From Bacteroidota bacterium (GTDB taxonomy: Bacteria; Bacteroidota; Bacteroidia; Bacteroidales; VadinHA17), in the NCBI GenBank assembly GCA_011050615.1, contig DRFJ01000015.1, positions 22,864 through 86,863 on the forward strand: 64,000 bases of DNA, written 5' to 3'. This document shows positions 9,145 through 17,905 of this stretch, one piece after another. A program made the position numbers and the translations under genes. Position 1 is the stretch's first letter. Each line of letters begins with the position of its first letter. The notes below the pieces were generated by a model. The model worked only from the letters and a program-made list of their open reading frames with translations, was not told the origin of the DNA and did not search any database.

Positions 9145-9529
9145 GATAATGACAAAAGTAATATTTTTCAGACTGTGGAAACAGGAAGGTAAATTAAACA
9201 TAAACTGCTTAATACAGTGCAGGCATCAGTTTATAATTATTTCAAGGACTTTGGTGTGAGAAATTTGCATTTTGATTGAATAAAGTATCGGCGTATTGTT
9301 TTTTGACATGTTTTTTAATACATTTACCCTGGTAAGAGAAGGAAATTAACCTTGAATGGTGCTTTTACTGTCCAAAAGCAATTTTTCCATTCTTTTCATG
9401 GCTGCCCCTGACTGTTCGTCAGGGGCTTCTGTGTTAATCTTTGTTAATAACTGCTCTATAATAGCTTTATTTCTTCTGCATGGAATGTCTTTTTACTTAT
9501 TTTTGATTTGATCTTAATAAAATAAAGTG
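9145..9529. other. Divergent intergenic region (385 bp) with stem-loop and -7 element
   Basis: No convincing gene. It holds a perfect 8-bp hairpin (GCCCCTGA 9404-9411 with TCAGGGGC 9419-9426) without a long T-run, and a TATTTTTG -7 element at 9498-9505 oriented toward the dipeptidase gene. Confidence 0.6.
9498..9505 (+). promoter_or_regulatory. -7 promoter element upstream of M19 dipeptidase
   Basis: TATTTTTG matches TAnnTTTG exactly and lies 24 bases before the ATG at 9530. No clear -33 element is seen. Confidence 0.45.
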
Positions 9530-10762
9530 ATGAAAAATAATCTCTCAATCCTATTAATTGTCTTTTTGCCATTTATTTTTTCTTCCTGTGGCAATGAAGA
9601 AGCAAGAATAGCAAAGAAAGCAGACAGGATTCACAGGTCTGTACTTACAGTGGATACACACTGTGATACACCGATGCGGCTTATGAGGTCAGATTTTGAT
9701 CTGGGAGTCAGAAATGAGGATGGCAGTGTTGATTTTCCCAGAATGGAAGAAGGAGGGCTTGATGCTGAGTTCTTTGCAGTTTTTATCGGGCAGGGGCCAA
9801 GGGACGGGGAAGGCTATAAGGATGCCTATGAAAGGGCAGTGGCTACCTTCGAAAAAATATATGAAAACCTTGATAAGAATTCAGTCATGGCTGAGCTGGC
9901 TTTTACGGTGGAAGATGCCTGCCGGATAAAGAAGTCGGGTAAGCGAATTGCTTTCCTGGGTATTGAGAATGGATATCCTGTGGGAAAAGATCTGTCAAAG
10001 GTTGAAGAGTTTTATAAGCTGGGTGCCAGGTATATAACCCTTTCTCATTCACGTAATAATGATATATGCGATTCATCTACTGATGACCGTGGTGCCGAAC
10101 ACAACGGCTTATCTGAATTTGGTGAAGATGTTGTAAGGGAGATGAACCGTCTGGGCATGATGGTTGATGTATCGCATATTTCTGATGAGGCATTTTATGA
10201 TGTTATTAACTTAAGTAATGCTCCGGTAATAGCTTCTCATTCATCATGCCGTGCCCTGTGCGAGAGTCCGCGTAATCTGGATGATGATATGTTAATGATG
10301 CTGAAGGAAAATGGAGGTGTCATTCAAATCTGCATCCTCAGCAGCTACCTTAAGCAACCTGAACCAAACCCGGTTCTTGAAGAAAAACTGGCGGAAATAC
10401 GTGAGAAGTATAATGATTTTGAGGGGCTTTCAGAGGAAGAGTTCGAAACAGCCAGGAGGGAGTATTATGAAGTAAGGAATAAGTACCGGAAACTGGCCAC
10501 TGTGGAAGATGCGGTTGACCACATTGATCATGTTGTTCAGTTAATAGGTATTGATCACGTAGGTATAGGAACCGACTTTGACGGAGGAGGAGGTATTGAA
10601 GGCATGATGGATGTTTCACAGGTGAAAAATCTTACTCATGAATTACTGAGACGGGGATATTCAAAATCAGAAATAGAAAAAATATGGGGAGGCAATGTAA
10701 TGAGGGTCTTGCGTGAAAATGAAAAACTGGCAGAGGAAACACGTCAGAAAGAAGGTGCCTGA
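9530..10762 (+). CDS. Membrane dipeptidase (peptidase family M19), lipoprotein
   Basis: 410 residues from the ATG at 9530 (a GTG one codon earlier is less likely). An N-terminal lipoprotein signal ends in FSSC (Cys about 21). The M19 zinc site is visible: VDTHCDTP (His-x-Asp), Glu in FLGIENGYP, His in VDVSHISDEAF, His in IASHSSC, and GIGTDFDGGGG near the end. The family hydrolyses dipeptides, including D-amino-acid dipeptides, with a binuclear zinc centre. The lipid anchor places it in the envelope, probably for peptide scavenging. It stands alone; its stop abuts the convergent VOC gene. Confidence 0.93.
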   Translation: MKNNLSILLIVFLPFIFSSCGNEEARIAKKADRIHRSVLTVDTHCDTPMRLMRSDFDLGVRNEDGSVDFPRMEEGGLDAEFFAVFIGQGPRDGEGYKDAYERAVATFEKIYENLDKNSVMAELAFTVEDACRIKKSGKRIAFLGIENGYPVGKDLSKVEEFYKLGARYITLSHSRNNDICDSSTDDRGAEHNGLSEFGEDVVREMNRLGMMVDVSHISDEAFYDVINLSNAPVIASHSSCRALCESPRNLDDDMLMMLKENGGVIQICILSSYLKQPEPNPVLEEKLAEIREKYNDFEGLSEEEFETARREYYEVRNKYRKLATVEDAVDHIDHVVQLIGIDHVGIGTDFDGGGGIEGMMDVSQVKNLTHELLRRGYSKSEIEKIWGGNVMRVLRENEKLAEETRQKEGA

Positions 10763-11851
10763 TTAATTGGTTTTTTTTTCCTTTACCCTTGAGTACCTCA
10801 ATGTTTTAATGATCCATGAGGGCAATCTTTTTTCCGGCCGTCTCTTGCTGAGGTCGATATACCAGCCAAGTTTCTTGATTATTGGTATTTTCAATGTTTC
10901 CACAAATTCTATAAGGGTACCGTCAGGATCTTCTATATAGGCAAAATGACCTGCAGCTTCACCCATATCAAATCCATTTATATCATGGCTTTTTTTGCTG
11001 TCAACCGTAAAGCCGTGTCCTTCCTTCAGGCAGTGCTCTTTGAGCTGGTCCATGCCCTTGACATCATAACAGAGGTGTATAAATCCCGGGTCTCCCCAGT
11101 AACGATCCTCAAATATCCTGGAGGGCTTTCGACCCCTGACACTTATAAGCTCTATTACGCTGTCGCCAAATAGCTTGCTAAAAGCACCACGGAAAGGCTT
11201 GCTCTGCATTAGCAACACTCTCCTGAATTCCTGATCACCTCCGGGAAGTTCATTAAAATCATTAAAAACACCCGATTTATCGTATATTAACCTGTCATAG
11301 CCGAGGATCCCCGAGTACACTTTCATTGATTTTTCTATATCTGTTACCCCTATAACCGCTCCATAGGCTCCTCCGTTTACCTTTCTTTCATTCAGGAACC
11401 AGTCGGAGGCTTCAACAAACTGGAAAAGGTTATTATAGGGATCCCTGATAAAGAATGTTTTTCTTCCAAGCGGATCCCTGACCGGTTCACCCAGCACCAT
11501 TGCACCCTTATCTTTATAACTTTTCAGTGCATCGTCAATATTCTTGACTTTCATTTTACAGGCGAAGATTCCCAGGTCACCTGCCAGTATATCCCTCTTG
11601 GCTTCCTGTGGTTGCCTTTCCTTGTACTGCCATATTTCGAATCCTCCGCCGCTCTGCAGGTTCATGGCAAGGACAGCATGTCTCCTGCGTGGTTTGCCCC
11701 CGGTATAGGGGAGCATCAGCCTTGCCTCAGCTTCCTCTTCGAAAATAGGTATATCCATACCGAAAAACTTCCTGTACCATTCCCATGCCTCATGGAGGTT
11801 CTTAACCCCAACACCCATCTGCTGTATCCCGCTTATAATATAATTTTTCAT
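10763..11851 (-). CDS. Two-domain VOC (glyoxalase/dioxygenase superfamily) protein
   Basis: 362 residues. Two vicinal-oxygen-chelate modules follow each other: about 7-130 (IQQMGVGVKNLHEAWEWYR to FFIRDPYNNLFQFVE) and about 145-320 (GVTDIEKSMKVYSGILGYD to DPDGTLIEFVE). Candidate metal ligands are the His in FIHLCYD and the terminal Glu of each module. The fold is shared by glyoxalase I, extradiol dioxygenases and epimerases, and the substrate is not predictable. It is the last gene of the acyltransferase-SDR-VOC run on the minus strand, which hints at a lipid or aldehyde substrate. Confidence 0.82.
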   Translation of the reverse strand: MKNYIISGIQQMGVGVKNLHEAWEWYRKFFGMDIPIFEEEAEARLMLPYTGGKPRRRHAVLAMNLQSGGGFEIWQYKERQPQEAKRDILAGDLGIFACKMKVKNIDDALKSYKDKGAMVLGEPVRDPLGRKTFFIRDPYNNLFQFVEASDWFLNERKVNGGAYGAVIGVTDIEKSMKVYSGILGYDRLIYDKSGVFNDFNELPGGDQEFRRVLLMQSKPFRGAFSKLFGDSVIELISVRGRKPSRIFEDRYWGDPGFIHLCYDVKGMDQLKEHCLKEGHGFTVDSKKSHDINGFDMGEAAGHFAYIEDPDGTLIEFVETLKIPIIKKLGWYIDLSKRRPEKRLPSWIIKTLRYSRVKEKKTN

Positions 11852-11902
11852 TATCCTGGTTTATTAATTATTAAGCTGTAAGACCTCATCCTGCGCCATC
11901 TT

Positions 11903-12700
11903 TCACTGAGGTTTTATTCTGCCTGCTAAATTAAAGAAAATTGATGGAAAAAACTTCCTGATATATAACATAAGCAGTTCATTTCCTCCCACCAGGATTT
12001 CCCTCTTGTTGCGTTCAAGTCCCCTGAGTATAATCCTGGCAGCTTTTTCAGGAGATATTCCTTTAGCCAGTCCGGCATCCATTTTTCCATGTTTTTTCCC
12101 TGAGGAGGTTAAGGCACTGTATGAAATATTCGTCCTTACCCTGCCCGGAATTATTACGGAAGCTTTTACATTATGGCCCCTGTTTTCAATGTGAAGGGTC
12201 TCAAAAAAGCCATGGAGTGCCTGCTTTGAGGCAGAATATGCTGACCGCAGAGGGAAGCCGAACCTGCCTGAGATGCTGCTGGTGGCCAAAATATGACCTG
12301 AACCCTGCTTTATCATATAGGGAAGCACCGCTTTGGTCAGTGCAATGGTCCCAAAATAATTGATCTCCATTATCTGCCTGTCGAGCCAGAGAGGTGTTTC
12401 AACAATTTCTGACCTCTGGCTCACACCGCCTATGTTTAAAAGTACATCAATCCTCCCGTGCTTTTTAACCTGTTCTGATACTATACCATCAATATTACTC
12501 ATGTCAGCAAGGTCAAAAACGCTTGTACTTAGCAGTTGCTTTTTATCAGGATATCTTTTTCTTACATCACCCAGTTCATCTTCCCTGTTTGATGAGGCTA
12601 TGACCCTTGCACCACGATTCAGGAGCTCGTAAACAAGTGCTTTACCTATGCCTGACGATGCACCGGTAACCCAGAATACGCTGTTATTGTATTTCATCAT
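11903..12700 (-). CDS. Short-chain dehydrogenase/reductase
   Basis: 265 residues, the classical SDR length. The NAD(P)-binding motif TGASSGIGKA is at about 13-22, NIGG stands at the NNAG position, and the catalytic Ser (ATSSISG) and YSASK Tyr-x3-Lys are present. It resembles the DHRS7-like group of membrane-associated SDRs, with a hydrophobic C-terminal stretch. The start overlaps the 3' end of the acyltransferase gene by 17 bases, so the two are coupled; a lipid-linked ketone or alcohol is a reasonable but unproven substrate. Confidence 0.88.
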   Translation of the reverse strand: MMKYNNSVFWVTGASSGIGKALVYELLNRGARVIASSNREDELGDVRKRYPDKKQLLSTSVFDLADMSNIDGIVSEQVKKHGRIDVLLNIGGVSQRSEIVETPLWLDRQIMEINYFGTIALTKAVLPYMIKQGSGHILATSSISGRFGFPLRSAYSASKQALHGFFETLHIENRGHNVKASVIIPGRVRTNISYSALTSSGKKHGKMDAGLAKGISPEKAARIILRGLERNKREILVGGNELLMLYIRKFFPSIFFNLAGRIKPQ

Positions 12701-14027
12701 TTACCCTGCTGATTTCCTCAAGTAGTGCTGAATATTCTTTCCTGAGAAGAGAGTATTCAGGATTCTTCCTGTTAACATATTTTCTTACCCTTATCCTCTC
12801 AAGTAATTTCTTCCAGATCAGAGTGTAATTCCATGCGAATATTCCGGAAGGTATTATCAGTATAACTGCAATAAGGGCAATCCACCATACGGGAATGACT
12901 ATGAAAGCTATTATGGCATACAGTGGTAAAAATATAAGCCCCAGTATCAGTGAAATGGCATAGCGTATTGAGCCATGGAACATTATGTCCTTGACGTTTT
13001 TTAAGGGCAGCTTTGGTATAATATAAAATATATAATTCAACATCCATCCGGCTATGAAAAAGGGCAATAAGGCAACAAGACCGCCAATAGCCAGAAAGTG
13101 AAGTATAATTCTTGGTTTCTTCCTGTTAAGATGGTAATATCCCACATTGAGCCTATCAGTCAGGTTTCTTATTAAAAGAGTCCGCCTGCATATTTTCTCA
13201 TAGAAGGAAGGATTTTTTTCCTTTAATAATTCCATCTGCCCTATCAGTTTCTTATCCCTTTTCACCTTGGGGTAAGAGGTGGAGGTTGAGTATTTACCGT
13301 TAACTATTTCCCTTAGCTCATCAAGTGCTTCATAGTCTTCCTCCGAGCCGATATGCACCATATATTTTTTAAGCTCATCTGACAGCCTGTCCCTGAGTTT
13401 ATTATATGCCAGATGCGGATTTTTCTCATATAGCTCCCTGTATTCTGTAACATTAATAGGTTTACCGTAAATTACGGTCAGGACCGAACGAAACCGGTGG
13501 TAGTCAGAAAAATCAAGCCCGACGGGGATAATTTTAAGGCCCATGGAAAAATTCTCAGATTTTTCTGTTTGCAATGCAATCCTGAAAATACCTTTCTTGA
13601 GCTGGCGCAACCTCCTGAAACCGGCATGATTGCCTTCGGGGAGGATGACTATAGGTGTATTGTTTTTAAGTACATCAATTGTTTTGCTGAATATTTCATC
13701 GTTTTGCTTGAGGCTGTCATAGCCGTCCCTGATTCGATAGACAGGGATGATCTTGAGAAAATACAGGATGGAGGCAATAAATTTCTTTTTAAAAATATCA
13801 GCCCTTGCAAGGTAAACCTGCTGACCCCTTGTTGATGATACTATGGCCATTGCGTCCATCAGGGCGTTCTGGTGATTAGGGGCCAGAATCTTGGGAGAAT
13901 TATTATTGAGGTTCTCCTTCCCGATAACTATTACCTTCCTGTAATATATATTATTATGCCAGATACTGGCAAGGAATTTCAGCAATGCATACCCTGCAGA
14001 AGTTTTTTCTATATTATTTTTACCCAT
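12684..14027 (-). CDS. PlsC-type 1-acyl-glycerol-3-phosphate acyltransferase family protein
   Basis: 447 residues from the ATG at 14027 (MGKNNIEK); an in-frame ATG at 14153 would add 42 residues encoded by low-complexity DNA. The acyltransferase signature NHQNALMD (H-x4-D, about 55) and a variant of the second motif, ILPEGNHAG, are visible (about 133). The C-terminal third has three to four hydrophobic helices (about 300-400), giving a membrane-anchored enzyme. It is likely to acylate lysophosphatidate or another lipid head; larger than PlsC (about 245 residues), it belongs to the two-domain group common in Bacteroidota. It leads the operon with the SDR and VOC genes. Confidence 0.87.
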   Translation of the reverse strand: MGKNNIEKTSAGYALLKFLASIWHNNIYYRKVIVIGKENLNNNSPKILAPNHQNALMDAMAIVSSTRGQQVYLARADIFKKKFIASILYFLKIIPVYRIRDGYDSLKQNDEIFSKTIDVLKNNTPIVILPEGNHAGFRRLRQLKKGIFRIALQTEKSENFSMGLKIIPVGLDFSDYHRFRSVLTVIYGKPINVTEYRELYEKNPHLAYNKLRDRLSDELKKYMVHIGSEEDYEALDELREIVNGKYSTSTSYPKVKRDKKLIGQMELLKEKNPSFYEKICRRTLLIRNLTDRLNVGYYHLNRKKPRIILHFLAIGGLVALLPFFIAGWMLNYIFYIIPKLPLKNVKDIMFHGSIRYAISLILGLIFLPLYAIIAFIVIPVWWIALIAVILIIPSGIFAWNYTLIWKKLLERIRVRKYVNRKNPEYSLLRKEYSALLEEISRVNDEIQ

Positions 14028-14130
14028 ACCCCGTTTTATCTTTTTTTTGCCTGCCTGCCTGCCGTCATACTTATTAAGGCAGCAAGGGAAATTACCATGG
14101 TTCCAATATACTAATAATTTAGCTTTTTGT

Positions 14131-14523
14131 CTATTTATCCATGAGCCTGTCAAGGTCGCGCCTCTCTTTTTTAGTCGGCCGCCCCGTGCCCTTATACCTG
14201 TATAAGACCTGTGTTTTCTGCTTCATGTCCAGCTTTATTTTTTCTTCTTCTGGAGTTTGATCCTCAAGATAAGCATCGACCACTTTGGCTGATACTCGTG
14301 AAGAAGGAATTTCTCTGATCTTGTAGCCATACAGAACGGGTGTTTTTTTTACCTTGATTATCTCGCCTGCAGTCACCTGTCTTGAAGGTTTCACCGGTAT
14401 ATCATTTATGATTACCCTTCCCTTTTTGCATGCCTCTGTGGCCATGCTCCTGGTTTTGTATATTCTTACCGACCACAGGAATTTATCAATTCTCTGGCCG
14501 GTCCCCGTTTCTTCCCTCATCAC
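14131..14523 (-). CDS. S4-domain RNA-binding protein (HslR/Hsp15-like)
   Basis: 130 residues. The S4 RNA-binding domain is at about 10-60 (RIDKFLWSVRIYKTRS, KKGRVIINDIPVKPS, GEIIKV) with a basic C-terminal tail (RPTKKERRDLDRLM). Hsp15 of E. coli binds stalled 50S subunits carrying nascent peptidyl-tRNA. The gene overlaps the end of pth (peptidyl-tRNA hydrolase) by 38 bases, which fits a shared role in ribosome rescue. Confidence 0.88.
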   Translation of the reverse strand: MMREETGTGQRIDKFLWSVRIYKTRSMATEACKKGRVIINDIPVKPSRQVTAGEIIKVKKTPVLYGYKIREIPSSRVSAKVVDAYLEDQTPEEEKIKLDMKQKTQVLYRYKGTGRPTKKERRDLDRLMDK

Positions 14524-15097
14524 CGGACGATTTTGCCTGCTTATTATACTTTGTCATAGTCAGTTCAATACCAATGGCAGCAAAAGACTTTATCATTTCA
14601 ATAGCCAGACCGAGTCTCTTGTTCAATATGTTTTTTTCACCTTCCGTCAGTTCACCGAGTACATAGTTTACCTGGCTGCCTGTCATGAAATCGTTCCCGA
14701 TGCCAAAGCGGAGCCTGGCATAATTGCCATGTCCAAGTATCATGTTTATATGAGCCAGCCCGTTGTGACCCCCGTCTCCTCCCTTTGCCCTGAGGCGCAT
14801 CGACCCGAAAGGTATTGATATGTCATCAACCAGGACAAGAAGGTTTTCTTCGGGTATCTTTTCTTTCCTGAGCCAGTACCGTACCGCATTCCCGCTTCTG
14901 TTAACGAAGGTTGATGGCTTAAGCAGGACAAAGGTCCTCCCCCTGTATTTTAAAGAGGTGACTTCACCATAACGCCTGTCGGCAAAAACAACATTGGATG
15001 CCCCTGCCCAGGCATCCAATATCATAAAACCAACATTATGACGCGTATTCTTATACTCCTCACCAATATTACCCAATCCTGTAATCAAATATTTCAA
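14486..15097 (-). CDS. pth: Peptidyl-tRNA hydrolase
   Basis: 203 residues. The family motifs are present: GLGNIGEEYKNTRHNVGF with the catalytic His (about 20), the FVNRSGNAV substrate-clamp segment (about 65), LVDDISIPFG with the catalytic Asp (about 92), and RAKGGDGGHNGL. It frees tRNA from peptidyl-tRNA that drops off ribosomes. It lies 30 bases downstream of rplY, the standard rplY-pth pair, and overlaps the S4 gene. The C-terminal tail is longer and more polar than in E. coli Pth. Confidence 0.96.
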   Translation of the reverse strand: MKYLITGLGNIGEEYKNTRHNVGFMILDAWAGASNVVFADRRYGEVTSLKYRGRTFVLLKPSTFVNRSGNAVRYWLRKEKIPEENLLVLVDDISIPFGSMRLRAKGGDGGHNGLAHINMILGHGNYARLRFGIGNDFMTGSQVNYVLGELTEGEKNILNKRLGLAIEMIKSFAAIGIELTMTKYNKQAKSSGDEGRNGDRPEN

Positions 15098-15127
15098 GAC
15101 ATGGGGTTTTAAATTTAACTACAAGTA

Positions 15128-15799
15128 CTAGTTGCTTTCGCTTTCTTCTTCTGCTTTTGCTTCAGTTGTTTCAGCTCCTTCCTCTGCCTCTCCGGCTTCA
15201 CCTTCAAGATCGGCTTCACCTTCAACCTGTTCAGTAATTTCCATACCCTTCATAGCCAGGCGTGATGATATAACAGCTACAACCATGGCCCTTGGAGGGT
15301 CAAGTATTTCTATGCCGTCAAAGCTGAGCTCATTTACTTTAATTGTCTGGCCTATATCAAGATTTGTTATGTCGATATCCAGTTTATCAGGCAGGGCATC
15401 AATATACCCCCTTATAGTCAGGTGTCTTCTTTTAAGTCTTAATTTACCTCCTGCTTTCAGGCCTACTGAATCACCTTTAAGATTAACCGGGATTATGACA
15501 GTAACAGGTTTGTTATCTGATACTTCGACGAAATCGATATGTGATATTTTGTCGCTTACCGGGTGGAACTGAATATCTTTAAGAACACCCTTATGCTTTT
15601 CACCGTTAACATTGATAGTAACGATATAAACACTGGGTGTATATACCAGTTCATTAAAGTTATTCTCGTGTGAATAAAAGTGTATTGTTTCCTTGCCACC
15701 ATACATTACGCATGGCACATTACCTTCATCCCTGAGCTTCTTTGTTTCGCTTTTCCCTGTTTTTTCCCTTTTGTTGGCAATAATTTCGAGAGTTCTCAT
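15128..15799 (-). CDS. rplY: 50S ribosomal protein L25/general stress protein Ctc
   Basis: 223 residues, the long Ctc form. The N-terminal L25 domain (about 1-90) binds 5S rRNA and contains REKTGKSETKKLRDEGNVPC. The TL5/Ctc C-terminal beta domain (about 95-185) follows, and a Glu/Ala-rich acidic tail (about 190-223) typical of Bacteroidota ends the protein. It is the first gene of rplY-pth-S4 and carries a textbook Bacteroidota promoter upstream. Confidence 0.95.
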   Translation of the reverse strand: MRTLEIIANKREKTGKSETKKLRDEGNVPCVMYGGKETIHFYSHENNFNELVYTPSVYIVTINVNGEKHKGVLKDIQFHPVSDKISHIDFVEVSDNKPVTVIIPVNLKGDSVGLKAGGKLRLKRRHLTIRGYIDALPDKLDIDITNLDIGQTIKVNELSFDGIEILDPPRAMVVAVISSRLAMKGMEITEQVEGEADLEGEAGEAEEGAETTEAKAEEESESN

Positions 15800-15887
15800 C
15801 TGTCATCTTTTATTGTGCTACTCAAGATCATTTTTACATGATCTCCCATCACACGTTGGACAATATTTTAGTAAAAAATTTGGCCTG

Positions 15888-15919
15888 CAAATATAGGATA
15901 AATACTCTTAAAAAACAAA
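15888..15919 (-). promoter_or_regulatory. Bacteroidota promoter for rplY-pth
   Basis: On the minus strand TTTG (15916-15919) is separated by exactly 20 bases from TATATTTG (15888-15895). Both elements and the spacing match the TTTG-N19/20-TAnnTTTG consensus. The rplY ATG is 88 bases downstream, leaving room for a leader that could carry autoregulation. Confidence 0.8.
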
Positions 15920-16846
15920 GCCGGTACTTATAGATTCATTATGGTAAACGGCATCTATTGTTTCGGCGAACAGTTTGGCCACGGAGAGTACTTCAATCTT
16001 GGGAGAAGGTTTTACATTGGGTATTGAATCGGTAACAACCAGCTTCTCTATAGGTGATTTCTCTATTCTTTCATAGGCAGGTCCTGACAGGACAGGATGA
16101 GTGGCAAATGCATAAATGCTTCTGGCCCCGTTGTCTTTTATTATCTGGGCTGCAAGCGAAAGAGTACCTGCGGTGTCAACCATATCGTCAATAATAATGA
16201 CATTTCTGTCTTTTACCTCTCCTATAATTGATATTTCTTCAACCACATTTGGTTTTTTTCTCAGTTTATAGGAGAGTACCATTTCCGACTGAAGGTGTCG
16301 GGAATAGGCATTTGCCCTCTTTGAGCCACCCATATCGGGGGCTGAGATGGTAACATTATCAAGATTCATTTCCTTTATGTAGTTGGCAAAGAGGAAGGAA
16401 GCATAAAGGTGATCAACCGGAACACTGAAGAAACCCTGTATCTGGTCAGCATGCAGGTCAAGCGTCATAACCCTGTCTGCTCCGACTGATTCAAGAAGGT
16501 CTGCCACCACCTTTGCTCCTATTGAAACCCTGGGCCTGTCTTTCCTGTCCTGACGTGCAAGTCCGAAATAGGGAATTACCGCAATTACCTTGTAGGCCGA
16601 AGCCCTTTTTGCAGCATCAATCATAAGTAATAACTCCATCAGATTTTCGGCCGGAGGGAAGGTAGACTGTACAATGAATACCGAGCAACCTCTCACTGAC
16701 TCGTCTATACGTGGCTGGAATTCACCGTCACTGAACTCTGTTACACTGCTTTCTCCAAGCCTGACACCAAGGTGTTTGGCTATGTTTTCTGCAATATATC
16801 GTGATGCACGGCATGAGAATATCTTCAAAGGGGATTTTCCGTTCAT
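15908..16846 (-). CDS. prs: Ribose-phosphate pyrophosphokinase (PRPP synthetase)
   Basis: 312 residues, normal class I length. FSDGEFQPRIDESVRG near the N-terminus, the metal/ATP site TLDLHADQIQGFF (about 128-140), the flexible catalytic loop segment SGPAYERIEKSP and the PRPP loop VIIIDDMVDTAGT (about 215-227) are visible. It makes PRPP from ribose-5-phosphate and ATP for nucleotide, NAD, His and Trp synthesis. It lies downstream of engB on the same strand with a 67-base gap. Confidence 0.97.
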   Translation of the reverse strand: MNGKSPLKIFSCRASRYIAENIAKHLGVRLGESSVTEFSDGEFQPRIDESVRGCSVFIVQSTFPPAENLMELLLMIDAAKRASAYKVIAVIPYFGLARQDRKDRPRVSIGAKVVADLLESVGADRVMTLDLHADQIQGFFSVPVDHLYASFLFANYIKEMNLDNVTISAPDMGGSKRANAYSRHLQSEMVLSYKLRKKPNVVEEISIIGEVKDRNVIIIDDMVDTAGTLSLAAQIIKDNGARSIYAFATHPVLSGPAYERIEKSPIEKLVVTDSIPNVKPSPKIEVLSVAKLFAETIDAVYHNESISTGFVF

Positions 16847-16888
16847 TTTTGACGATTTCGGTTTTCGTAAGAGGTTTCAAGATATTTG

Positions 16889-16896
16889 CAAAACTA
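16889..16896 (-). promoter_or_regulatory. -7 promoter element upstream of prs
   Basis: TAGTTTTG on the minus strand matches TAnnTTTG exactly, 43 bases before the prs ATG. A -33 element at proper distance is not clear. Confidence 0.45.
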
Positions 16897-16913
16897 CAAA
16901 AATCATAGTTACC

Positions 16914-17522
16914 TTATGGTCGCTTTTCAAAAAAAGTTATTGTATCCTCTATATATTTTAAAATCTCTTCACGGCCCTTCCCTGTAATGGCTGAGCTGAT
17001 GAAGGTAGGGGGGAGGCTCTCCCATTTTTCCAGCATATGCCTGTCATGTGCTGCCATAACCTGGCTTAAGCTGTTGCTGCTTATCTTATCTGATTTTGTA
17101 AATACCCTTGCAAAAGGTATACCCTTCAGTCCAAGAAAGTTCATAAATTCATAATCAGGTTTGAGAGGCTCATGCCTTGAATCAATCAATACAAAAAGCG
17201 ATATCAGGTTGTCCCTCTTCGTTATGTACTCGCCGGTAAATCCTTCCCAGTGTTTACGTGATGATTTTGACACTTTTGCATAACCATAACCCGGGAGGTC
17301 GGTGAGGTACCAGTTTTCGTTTATGATAAAATGATTGATGGTTTGCGTTTTCCCTGGGGTGGAGGATGTTTTAGCCAGTTTCTTGCGATTGACAAGCATA
17401 TTTATGAGTGAGGATTTACCTACATTTGATCTTCCGGTAAAAGCATATTCTGCCCTGTCAGCCTCAGGACAGTCTTTTAATTTTGTGCTGCTTTTTATAA
17501 ATCTGGCCGAGCGGATTATCAT
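16914..17522 (-). CDS. engB: Ribosome biogenesis GTP-binding protein EngB/YsxC/YihA
   Basis: 202 residues. The full TRAFAC GTPase set is visible: G1 GRSNVGKSS, G2 TPGKT, G3 DLPGYGYAKVS, G4 TKSDK and a G5-like SAITGKG. The DLPGYG form of G3 is specific to EngB, which is needed for late 50S assembly. The gene starts inside the end of the thioesterase gene (four-base ATGA overlap, 17519-17522). Confidence 0.96.
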   Translation of the reverse strand: MIIRSARFIKSSTKLKDCPEADRAEYAFTGRSNVGKSSLINMLVNRKKLAKTSSTPGKTQTINHFIINENWYLTDLPGYGYAKVSKSSRKHWEGFTGEYITKRDNLISLFVLIDSRHEPLKPDYEFMNFLGLKGIPFARVFTKSDKISSNSLSQVMAAHDRHMLEKWESLPPTFISSAITGKGREEILKYIEDTITFFEKRP

Positions 17523-17905
17523 TTCATTATTTTTGAGAGAAAACTTTTTTCTTCAATTATGTATCTTGAATGCTTGCCTTCGCCCACCAGGTCTGTATTA
17601 TGGAAGACTTTCACCTCGAATGTGAGCCTCTTATCTTCCTTCGAACTCAGCCTGCTTGTGCATCTAATCTCTTCTCCTACGGGAACAGCTTTCATGTGTT
17701 TTATATCCAGGGATATGCCAACTGTTCCGTGGCCCTTTTCAAGGTATGGCTGCACCAGCTGCATGGATGTTTTTTCCATAAATGCCACCATTGCAGGTGT
17801 TGAATACACGTCGAGGAGACCTGAACCATAGATCCTTGCCGTATCAGTAGCTTTCACCCTGACTGTGAGTTCCAGTTCTTCACCCTCTTTAATAGCTATG
17901 TTCAT
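17519..17905 (-). CDS. FlK-like hotdog-fold thioesterase
   Basis: 128 residues. A single hotdog domain with the long central helix STPAMVAFMEKTSMQLV and GTVGISLDIKHMKAVPVG resembles the fluoroacetyl-CoA thioesterase (FlK) family of small acyl-CoA thioesterases. The catalytic Glu/Thr in the helix (EKTS) and a His in the following strand (IKHMK) are present. The natural substrate is unknown. It overlaps engB by four bases and shares one base with the preceding lipoprotein gene (TGATG), so all three are translationally coupled. Confidence 0.85.
   Translation of the reverse strand: MNIAIKEGEELELTVRVKATDTARIYGSGLLDVYSTPAMVAFMEKTSMQLVQPYLEKGHGTVGISLDIKHMKAVPVGEEIRCTSRLSSKEDKRLTFEVKVFHNTDLVGEGKHSRYIIEEKSFLSKIMK

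Noticed and set aside
9404..9426. Perfect 8-bp hairpin considered as a terminator or small RNA
   Set aside because: No T-run follows on either strand and no gene ends nearby on plus; kept only as a note within the intergenic entry.
14049..14063. GCCT tetranucleotide repeat upstream of the acyltransferase start, considered as a phase-variation tract
   Set aside because: Fewer than four units, and it lies outside the coding region if the preferred start at 14027 is right; the number is too low for typical slippage control.
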